Shown piece after piece: positions 9,754 through 15,980 of a stretch of 36,053 bases of DNA (positions are counted from its first letter, which is position 1; every line of letters begins with the position of its first letter). The stretch comes from Bacteroidales bacterium UBA6244 (GTDB taxonomy: Bacteria > Bacteroidota > Bacteroidia > Bacteroidales > F082). Under the pieces are notes generated by a model, which saw nothing but the letters and a program-made list of their open reading frames with translations, was not told where the DNA came from and did no database searches. Made by a program: the position numbers and the translations under genes. Location of the stretch: assembly GCA_002440885.1 (NCBI GenBank), contig DJVY01000131.1, forward strand, positions 22,513-58,565, written 5' to 3'.

Positions 9754-10251
9754 ATGACTACTACAGCCAACGATGCTGAAAACCTCTCCCGTATCCGTGA
9801 GATACTGCTGGGTTCGCAACTTGAGAATTTCGAAAACGACTTGCTCAAGACGAAGGACGAGGTGTCTGCTTCATTACAAAGCCTTGAAAATACTATTCAG
9901 CACTTGCAGGATCAGCACCAGCTTGATCTTCAAAATCTTACTGATGAGCTTTTAAAACAAACCACAGAACTTTCGGGTCGTGTCACTTCTGCTGCTAACA
10001 GTTTACAGGAGCTGAGGCTTGCCATGGAGTCTTCTTTTGAAAGAATATCTGCCAAACTTGGAGAAGAAGTTGCTGGTTTGAATACGCTCATCGAACAGAA
10101 CAGGCAGCTTGTTAATGAACAGTCAACGATGTTGGCTGAAGTGGAATTGAAGCTGACCAGGTTGCAAAACACTTCGGTAGACAAAAAACGGTTGTCGGCT
10201 GTTTTAAACCAGCTGGCCATGGAACTTTTAAAAGGGGAAGAGGATGAGTGA
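9754..10251 (+). CDS. Coiled-coil protein, first gene of the GTPase operon
   Basis: This 165-residue acidic protein has no signal peptide or membrane segment and is expected to be cytoplasmic. After a short start it reads SRIREILLGSQLENFEND. It then forms almost continuous heptad-like helix to about residue 140 (for example LTDELLKQTTELSGRVTSAA), with a short charged tail. The segment IREILLGSQLENFE resembles, from memory, the N-terminal LRxLLxGPEQxxL segment of large OmpA-type proteins that accompany small GTPases in other phyla. Here it would be encoded by a separate gene. The stop overlaps the next start by 8 nt, so translation is probably coupled. A scaffold or partner role for the OmpA/GTPase proteins is inference. 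Confidence 0.85.
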   Translation: MTTTANDAENLSRIREILLGSQLENFENDLLKTKDEVSASLQSLENTIQHLQDQHQLDLQNLTDELLKQTTELSGRVTSAANSLQELRLAMESSFERISAKLGEEVAGLNTLIEQNRQLVNEQSTMLAEVELKLTRLQNTSVDKKRLSAVLNQLAMELLKGEEDE

Positions 10252-11998
10252 AGGTGTTAAGCGATCGGTAGGTATTAATCCGATGTCTGCCGGACAAATG
10301 ACAGAGCTGCGTCGCGCTATCACAGGGCTCGACAAAGAGGAATTTCAGCGGCTGAGCGATCTGGTGCAAAATCCTGAACTTTTTTCTGAAGAGATTAGTT
10401 TGCTGTTGCCTTTATCCATCAAAAAATTATTCGACAAAGGAGAAATTGATATCGAGTCGTTGCGGGGGCTAGTTGAGCAGGTGCTTGAGCAGAGTGTGAA
10501 GCAAAACCCACGCTCTCTGGCCAATATACTTTTCCCGATTATGATGCCGGCCATTCGAAAAGCTGTGGCCGAGGACATCACCAAAATGGTAGATACGCTG
10601 AACACCTCGTTGGAGTATGGGTTTTCGCTGAAGCGCATGGGATGGCGGTTGCAGGCACTTTTTAGTGGTCGAAAATATGCTGAAATTGTGTTGTCGCACG
10701 CCTACGTTTTTAAAGTAAATCAGGTATTTTTAATACATAAAAGTACCGGTTTGCTGTTGCACCAGGTTCAGGATGCTGATTTACAGCAAACCAGCGATGC
10801 CGACATGGTCTCATCGATGCTGTCAGCAATTAAGGACTTTGTTCAGGACTCCTTTCAGCGCGGAAGCGACGAGGGGCTGGATACCATCAAGGTGGGGAAT
10901 TTTAATATCTGGATGGAACAAGGGCCTCATGCCATTATTGCCGCCACTGTAGAAGGAAATGCACCCGGAGAATTAAGGCTGATCATGAAAGAGGCCATGG
11001 AGGCCATTCATGTAAATTTAAGTTATGAGTTAAATAATTTTCAGGGTGATACCGAGGTGTTTAACATCAAGGACCGCTTTTTGCAAAACTGCCTTTTAAA
11101 AGAAAAAAAGGAGGTAAAAAAGAAACCACCCTATGCACTCACGGCAATTTTGGCTGCTTTACTTGTTGCTCTTGGGTATTGGATTTACATGGGGGTTGAT
11201 GAAAACCAGAGATTCGATCATTTGATCAAGACAATCAATAGTCTACCCGGCGTGCTGGTGACTGATAGCTATAAACAGGACGGTCTTTTTATTGTAGAGG
11301 GGATGACTGATCCTGAGGTGGGTGATTTCAATTCCCTCGTTTTAAACCAGGGTTTTGATAGCGATGCTGTTCGTTTTCAGATGGAAGAATTTATTTCTCT
11401 CGACAAGCAAATTGTGCTGAAAAGAGCCAATCGGTTGCTGACTCCTCCTGATTCCATAACACTTTCGGTTAAAGGTGACACTTTGTTGGCTACCGGAAAT
11501 GCAGATGGAGAGTGGATAAGGTTTGCTGAAAACCGGGCCATGGCTATAACCGGAGTTTCTTTTTTTCAGATGCAGGGAAATGTAATTCATTCCAGGCACC
11601 AACCTGAGCCAATGATGGAGCAGCTGGAACGAAGTGTTCTGGCGATAGAAAACTATTATTTTGTTTTTGAGTTTGGGGAAGTGCAACTAGATAGTTTGCA
11701 AAAAGAAGATTTTGATCTGCTCATTACCGAGGTGAAAACAGTGCTCAATTTCGACTTTAATCAGGATTCTATCCCTGCCATCGAAATCATTTCGCATACT
11801 AGTTTCAGTGGAAATCCTGAAGCTAACTCAGCTAAAGCGCAACAGCGCGCCGACCGTTTTATTGATTTTATGATCGCAGCCGGGATTCCTGTGGAGGTGT
11901 TGATACCAAAAGTGGTTTTTATTGAAGATGCAAACGACGGACTTCCGGTGCGTTCCGTGTCTTTTAAGGTTAAATATGTTACTCCTGCTTCATTATGA
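10244..11998 (+). CDS. Membrane protein with cytosolic GTPase-linked domain and OmpA-like periplasmic end
   Basis: This 584-residue protein starts with a large cytosolic part. Residues about 20-130 are helical (NPELFSEEISLLLPLSIKKL, QNPRSLANILFPIMMPAIRK). Residues about 155-270 read like a Roadblock/longin-type alpha-beta fold (VFLIHKSTGLLLHQV, then DADMVSSMLSAIKDFVQDSF and NFNIWMEQGPHAIIAATVEG). A Lys-rich stop-transfer sequence precedes a single membrane helix (about 300-318, ALTAILAALLVALGYWIYMG). The periplasmic side has BON-like material and an OmpA-like C-terminus (about 490-584, AKAQQRADRFIDFMIAAGIP). It probably anchors to peptidoglycan and relays to the GTPase encoded next, whose start overlaps this stop by 4 nt (ATGA). 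The overall architecture is one I recall from other phyla. The function is not established to my knowledge. Confidence 0.85.
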   Translation: MSEGVKRSVGINPMSAGQMTELRRAITGLDKEEFQRLSDLVQNPELFSEEISLLLPLSIKKLFDKGEIDIESLRGLVEQVLEQSVKQNPRSLANILFPIMMPAIRKAVAEDITKMVDTLNTSLEYGFSLKRMGWRLQALFSGRKYAEIVLSHAYVFKVNQVFLIHKSTGLLLHQVQDADLQQTSDADMVSSMLSAIKDFVQDSFQRGSDEGLDTIKVGNFNIWMEQGPHAIIAATVEGNAPGELRLIMKEAMEAIHVNLSYELNNFQGDTEVFNIKDRFLQNCLLKEKKEVKKKPPYALTAILAALLVALGYWIYMGVDENQRFDHLIKTINSLPGVLVTDSYKQDGLFIVEGMTDPEVGDFNSLVLNQGFDSDAVRFQMEEFISLDKQIVLKRANRLLTPPDSITLSVKGDTLLATGNADGEWIRFAENRAMAITGVSFFQMQGNVIHSRHQPEPMMEQLERSVLAIENYYFVFEFGEVQLDSLQKEDFDLLITEVKTVLNFDFNQDSIPAIEIISHTSFSGNPEANSAKAQQRADRFIDFMIAAGIPVEVLIPKVVFIEDANDGLPVRSVSFKVKYVTPASL

Positions 11999-12489
11999 TA
12001 AAGAAAAAAGTATGTATGCTCGGCGCGTTTGCTGTTGGCAAAACAAGTTTAGTTCAGCGCTATGTTAAAAGTATTTTCTCCGAAAAATACCAGACCACCA
12101 TCGGAGTAAAAATTGATAAAAAAACAGTTATGGTGAATCAAACTGAGGTCGATTTGTTGTTGTGGGATATCCATGGTGAAGATGATTTTCAGAAGGTTAA
12201 GTCTTCTTATGTAGTTGGTTCATCCGGGTATTTCATTGTAATTGATGGAACACGTGCCGAGACCTTCGCGGTAGGGTTGGAATTGTTAAAATTGGCGCAA
12301 TCAGCGGCTCCTGCCGCCTCATGTGTTTTTCTTTTCAACAAAGCCGATATAAAATCTGAATGGGAAATTACTGAAAACCAGATTAATGAAATAAGAACAA
12401 TGGGATTTGAGGTGATCGAAACCAGTGCAAAAGATAATTTGTCGGTAAATGAGGCTTTTAACCACATCGCCGCCTTGATGTTAAAGTAA
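11995..12489 (+). CDS. Ras/Rab-like small GTPase
   Basis: This 164-residue single-domain GTPase has all five G motifs. G1 is GAFAVGKTS (10-18), the switch I Thr is in YQTTIGV (T35), G3 is WDIHGEDD (57-64), G4 is NKAD (115-118) and G5 is TSAK (143-146). It has no signal peptide, membrane helix or C-terminal Cys for lipidation, so membrane recruitment would need a partner. The residue matching Ras Gln61 is Glu62, which suggests weak intrinsic GTP hydrolysis or a different catalytic arrangement. It belongs to the bacterial Ras-superfamily (MglA/Rup-like) group. Its gene overlaps the OmpA-like gene by 4 nt and lies 6 nt before the histidine kinase, so it is probably the switch linking the two. 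No MglB gene is nearby, but the OmpA-like protein carries a Roadblock-like region. Confidence 0.93.
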   Translation: MIKKKVCMLGAFAVGKTSLVQRYVKSIFSEKYQTTIGVKIDKKTVMVNQTEVDLLLWDIHGEDDFQKVKSSYVVGSSGYFIVIDGTRAETFAVGLELLKLAQSAAPAASCVFLFNKADIKSEWEITENQINEIRTMGFEVIETSAKDNLSVNEAFNHIAALMLK

Positions 12490-12495
12490 TAAATT

Positions 12496-14013
12496 ATGCT
12501 AAGGAATCTTCCGGAAAACATTTTGAAATATCTTGTTGATCAAGTACCGCCCTATACAGGGATACTGATTGTAAAAACCTCCGCCGAAGGAGTTGTGCTG
12601 GGGTGGCATGGCGATCCTGCCGATTATCTCAGTGAGGCTTTGATGATAAATGAGGATTTGTCGGATCAGGTGGCTGCTCTGTTTGGTATGATCCCGCCAT
12701 TGGTTAGCCCGATGGTGTTGTCGCGTATCGAAATGCACAGTGAATGTATAGCCGACATTCATATTGTGGAGGATGAAGAACTGAATGAGTTTTGGATCTT
12801 TTTTGTCAACCAAACCAAAGAGGTTGAGGGCATTCGCGATTTTTTACAAAGATTAAACGAAAGTAAATTATCGGCGGCCAAATCGAATTCTGATAATCCA
12901 TTTGGGGCATTGCACTTGTTGGATCTGGCTACTTTTAAGCCACAATCCGACGGACTTTTCTCTGTTGTTGGTGAGCTCCCACATTGGTTTCAAACACTTT
13001 CGTCTGTTGAGGGACGAATCAAAGGCCGTATACAGCTTGCCGACATGTTTCCGTTTATGGAAGTGTTTTTGCCTGAAGCCAATGCTTTTTGGGACAAACA
13101 ACGCAACGGTAATTTTAAATCGGGCGTGTGGAGCGAAAATGCTCAGAGCGGCAATAACTTGTACTTAAATGCCTATGCCATTAATTTTAATGGTGTTGGC
13201 TACCTAATGATTCGTCCGCTTTACCAGGAGTTTGACGGCGAAATGGAGGTAATGCAGCGTGCCCGTGAGCAAAGTCTGGCCTTTGAGAAGCTGGCCAAGG
13301 CTGAACGAAAACTAAAAGATCTGCTGGATTACAAAGATAAATTCGTTTCCATTGTTTCACACGATTTGCGCTCACCCGTTGCATCGGTTTTGTCTATTGC
13401 CCAGATGCTGAATGCAGACGAAGGTTTTCTGGCTCAAATTTCCGATTTCAATCGCGAAATGTTGAACAATATCCAACAGGAAATGCTGAGGTTGCTCGAT
13501 TATAACGACAAACTCTATAACTGGTCGAATCTGGAGTTGGGGAATTTTACACTCGTAACTTCGAGAATTCAGCTTTTAGAATTGGTTACCCAGGCTGAGC
13601 GTACTGCACAACCCAAATTGAAAGAAAAACACATTGAAATGCAGGTGGAGGTGCCTTCCGGTTTTTTAGTGGAAGTGGATACAACTTTGTTCGCCCAGGT
13701 GTTGAATAACCTGGTTGCGAATGCTTTAAAATTCACTGCCGAAGGTGGCAAACTGACCGTAAGCGCAAAAAAGGGTGAAGGTTTTTATGTGCTTAGCCTT
13801 GCCGATTCAGGTGTAGGTATGTCAAAGGAGGTGGCTGATCAGCTATTTCAGGGGTTTGTCAGGCAGAGCACATTGGGCACTAAAGGCGAAAAGGGAACAG
13901 GATTGGGTATGGGAATCGTGAAAAAGATTCTCGATGCGCATGGTTTCGACATCAAAGTGGATTCGGTGGTGGGTGAGGGAACAACCTTCTCCATCTACCT
14001 TCCGGCCATCTGA
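12496..14013 (+). CDS. Soluble PAS-containing sensor histidine kinase in the GTPase operon
   Basis: This 505-residue kinase has no membrane helix. Residues about 5-105 form a PAS-like input domain (LPENILKYLVDQVPPYTGIL, DIHIVEDEELNEFWIFFVNQ). A second PAS-like region follows at about 145-245, then a short coiled coil. The H box VSIVSHDLRSPV carries His289. The N box is NNLVANALKF, G1 is DSGVGM and G2 is GTGLGMGIV, so it should be catalytically competent. No response regulator is encoded in the operon, making it an orphan kinase. The first PAS-like domain resembles, from memory, an N-terminal module found next to OmpA/GTPase pairs elsewhere with other output domains. That makes it a candidate GTPase effector, which is inference. 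It starts 6 nt after the GTPase stop. Confidence 0.92.
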   Translation: MLRNLPENILKYLVDQVPPYTGILIVKTSAEGVVLGWHGDPADYLSEALMINEDLSDQVAALFGMIPPLVSPMVLSRIEMHSECIADIHIVEDEELNEFWIFFVNQTKEVEGIRDFLQRLNESKLSAAKSNSDNPFGALHLLDLATFKPQSDGLFSVVGELPHWFQTLSSVEGRIKGRIQLADMFPFMEVFLPEANAFWDKQRNGNFKSGVWSENAQSGNNLYLNAYAINFNGVGYLMIRPLYQEFDGEMEVMQRAREQSLAFEKLAKAERKLKDLLDYKDKFVSIVSHDLRSPVASVLSIAQMLNADEGFLAQISDFNREMLNNIQQEMLRLLDYNDKLYNWSNLELGNFTLVTSRIQLLELVTQAERTAQPKLKEKHIEMQVEVPSGFLVEVDTTLFAQVLNNLVANALKFTAEGGKLTVSAKKGEGFYVLSLADSGVGMSKEVADQLFQGFVRQSTLGTKGEKGTGLGMGIVKKILDAHGFDIKVDSVVGEGTTFSIYLPAI

Positions 14014-14090
14014 TTACAAAGTTTTAAACATGATCAGCGTTAAAATTAAGGAAAATGAATCACAAATGATAAACTAAGGTTTAATTATTT

Positions 14091-14098
14091 TAACTTTG
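14091..14098 (+). promoter_or_regulatory. Candidate -7 box for clpS
   Basis: TAACTTTG matches TAnnTTTG perfectly. Transcription would start near 14105, so an in-frame ATG at 14096 that overlaps the box cannot be used. This decides the clpS start at 14120. No convincing -33 element is seen. Confidence 0.55.
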
Positions 14099-14119
14099 TA
14101 CCTTTCAGTTTGTGTTGTT

Positions 14120-14395
14120 ATGGGAACAAAAGAAAAATCGGTTACAAGTTCAAAGACTTCATCAAAAGAGGATATATTACACGATCTGATCCTTTTTAAC
14201 GACGACTTCAATACCTTTAACTACGTGATTGAAGCCTTGGTAGAAGTTTGTGGCCACGACTTTATGCAGGCCGAAAATTGCGCTTTAATAGCGCATTATA
14301 AAGGGAAATGCCCCGTAAAGAAGGGTACCTTGTCGCTGTTGAGCACAATGAAACGTGAGCTCGATTTCAGGGATCTGACAGCTGAGGTGGTTTAA
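14120..14395 (+). CDS. clpS: ATP-dependent Clp protease adaptor ClpS
   Basis: This 91-residue adaptor delivers N-degron substrates to ClpAP/ClpCP in the cytoplasm. The conserved core reads LILFNDDFNTFNYVIEALVE, followed by the GHDFMQAENCALIAHYKG segment. These give the usual ligand-pocket loop (NDDxNT) and the helix face used for the Clp N-domain. The N-terminal extension (about 22 residues, Ser/Lys rich) is typical and unstructured. The start is set by the -7 box just upstream. It sits 33 bp before nfeD on the same strand, possibly in one transcript, although the functions are unrelated. Confidence 0.93.
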   Translation: MGTKEKSVTSSKTSSKEDILHDLILFNDDFNTFNYVIEALVEVCGHDFMQAENCALIAHYKGKCPVKKGTLSLLSTMKRELDFRDLTAEVV

Positions 14396-14428
14396 GTGAT
14401 TTAATTTGATTTAACTAGAATATAGAAT

Positions 14429-14890
14429 ATGTGGTCAATAATACTGGTGCTTGTCGTAATTGGGTTTTTAATGCTGCTGCTCGAAATTCTTGTGATACCC
14501 GGAACGGGTGTGGCCGGGGTTTTAGGCTTTGCCTTGATGGCTGTTGGTGTTTGGATCGCTTACCGTGATCAGGGAATGGTGGCCGGCCACTGGGTGCTTT
14601 CGGCAACTCTGGCTGTTAATCTGGTCGGGATTGTGGTGGCCTTGCGATCGAAAACCTGGAAAAAAGCCGCGCTTACAACTGAGATTTCAGGAAAGGCCGG
14701 ACAGAACATTGATTCAAATGTTCAGGTGGGCGATCGGGGAATTACAATCTCCCGTTGCGCTCCTGTGGGCACTGTCGAATTTAATGACCAATTGCTTGAA
14801 GTCACTACCCAATCGCAGTTTATCGAACCTAAAAAAGAGGTCGAAATAATTCATATTGAAGGAAATAAAATCATTGTTAAACAAATTTAA
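14429..14890 (+). CDS. NfeD family membrane protein (short form)
   Basis: This 153-residue protein has two to three N-terminal membrane helices (about 3-20, 25-45 and 53-72, with a GTGVAG turn). A soluble C-terminal OB-fold domain follows at about 85-153 (VGDRGITISRCAPVGTVEFN and a terminal NKIIVKQI). It lacks the ClpP-like protease domain of long NfeD proteins, so this is the short form that works with flotillin-like proteins. It ends 9 bp before floA, the classical nfeD-floA pair. Confidence 0.9.
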   Translation: MWSIILVLVVIGFLMLLLEILVIPGTGVAGVLGFALMAVGVWIAYRDQGMVAGHWVLSATLAVNLVGIVVALRSKTWKKAALTTEISGKAGQNIDSNVQVGDRGITISRCAPVGTVEFNDQLLEVTTQSQFIEPKKEVEIIHIEGNKIIVKQI

Positions 14891-14899
14891 TTTATCGTT

Positions 14900-15889
14900 A
14901 TGGATGGTATGTATGTATATGTAGCTTTAGGAGTAGGAGTTATATTTTTACTGTGGATTTTACTCTATTTTATCCCTGTAGGCCTGTGGTTTACAGCACT
15001 CGTTTCTGACGTAAGAATTTCCCTTCTACAGCTGGTGCTGATGCGTTGGCGGAAAGTGCCACCCAGCATTATCGTCAACAGCCTGATTACCTCAACCAAA
15101 GCAGGCTTGCGTTTACAACGCGATGACCTGGAAGCGCATTATCTGGCCGGTGGCCGGGTGCAGAAAGTGGTGAACGCTTTAATCTCGGCTGAGAAAGCCA
15201 ACATCGCCCTCGATTTTAAAACCGCCACGGCCATTGACCTGGCCGGACGTGATGTGCTTGAAGCTGTTCAAATGTCGGTTAACCCGAAAGTTATTGACAC
15301 CAAACGTGTGGCCGCCGTGGCAAAAGATGGTATCCAGCTGATTGCCATCGCCAGGGTAACTGTGCGTGCCAACATCAAGCAATTGGTCGGGGGAGCAGGT
15401 GAAGAAACTGTCCTTGCCCGTGTAGGTGAGGGGATTGTGTCATCTATCGGATCGGCCAACTCGCATAAATCAGTGCTCGAAAATCCTGACAGCATCTCCA
15501 AGGTGGTGCTTAATAAGGGACTCGACAGCGGAACTGCCTTTGAAATTCTGTCTATCGATATCGCCGATATCGATATAGGAAAGAATATTGGAGCAGAACT
15601 GCAAATAGATCAGGCCAATGCCGATAAAAACATTGCTCAGGCTAAAGCGGAAGAACGCCGTGCTATGGCTGTGGCTAGCGAGCAGGAAATGAAAGCCAAA
15701 GCGCAGGAAGCTCGCGCCAATGTTATTCAGGCAGAAGCCCAAATCCCCATGGCTATTGCGGAAGCCTTCAGAAATGGAAATCTGGGTATTATGGACTATT
15801 ACCGGTATAAAAATATCCAGGCCGATACCAACATGCGCGAATCGATCGCCGAGAACCCTGGTATAGAGGGTGACTCATCCAATAAATAG
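14900..15889 (+). CDS. floA: Flotillin-like protein FloA
   Basis: FloA is a membrane-microdomain scaffold. The 329-residue protein has an N-terminal hydrophobic hairpin or helix (about 5-30, VALGVGVIFLLWILLYFIPV). An SPFH/band-7-type domain follows (about 40-215, with ARVTVRANIKQLVGGAGEET and VLARVGEGIVSSIG). After it comes an Ala/Glu-rich helical region (about 225-285, NIAQAKAEERRAMAVASEQE) that drives oligomerisation. The length and the junction IAEAFRNGNLGIMDYYRYKN match FloA (YqfA). It follows nfeD and is closed by a strong terminator. Confidence 0.95.
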   Translation: MDGMYVYVALGVGVIFLLWILLYFIPVGLWFTALVSDVRISLLQLVLMRWRKVPPSIIVNSLITSTKAGLRLQRDDLEAHYLAGGRVQKVVNALISAEKANIALDFKTATAIDLAGRDVLEAVQMSVNPKVIDTKRVAAVAKDGIQLIAIARVTVRANIKQLVGGAGEETVLARVGEGIVSSIGSANSHKSVLENPDSISKVVLNKGLDSGTAFEILSIDIADIDIGKNIGAELQIDQANADKNIAQAKAEERRAMAVASEQEMKAKAQEARANVIQAEAQIPMAIAEAFRNGNLGIMDYYRYKNIQADTNMRESIAENPGIEGDSSNK

Positions 15890-15899
15890 GTGCAACACA

Positions 15900-15936
15900 C
15901 TGCGCAGGAATGGATAAAGTTCCTGCGCGGTTTTTT
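15900..15936 (+). terminator. Rho-independent terminator after floA
   Basis: An 11-bp stem (15900-15910 with 15920-15930, core GCGCAGGAA/TTCCTGCGC, one G-U pair) has a 9-nt loop and is followed directly by TTTTTT. It ends the clpS/nfeD/floA transcript 11 bp after the floA stop. Confidence 0.9.
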
Positions 15937-15980
15937 CTTTTCCTGCCCTTCATCTTAAAGTTAGTTTACGACCTCGTTTC

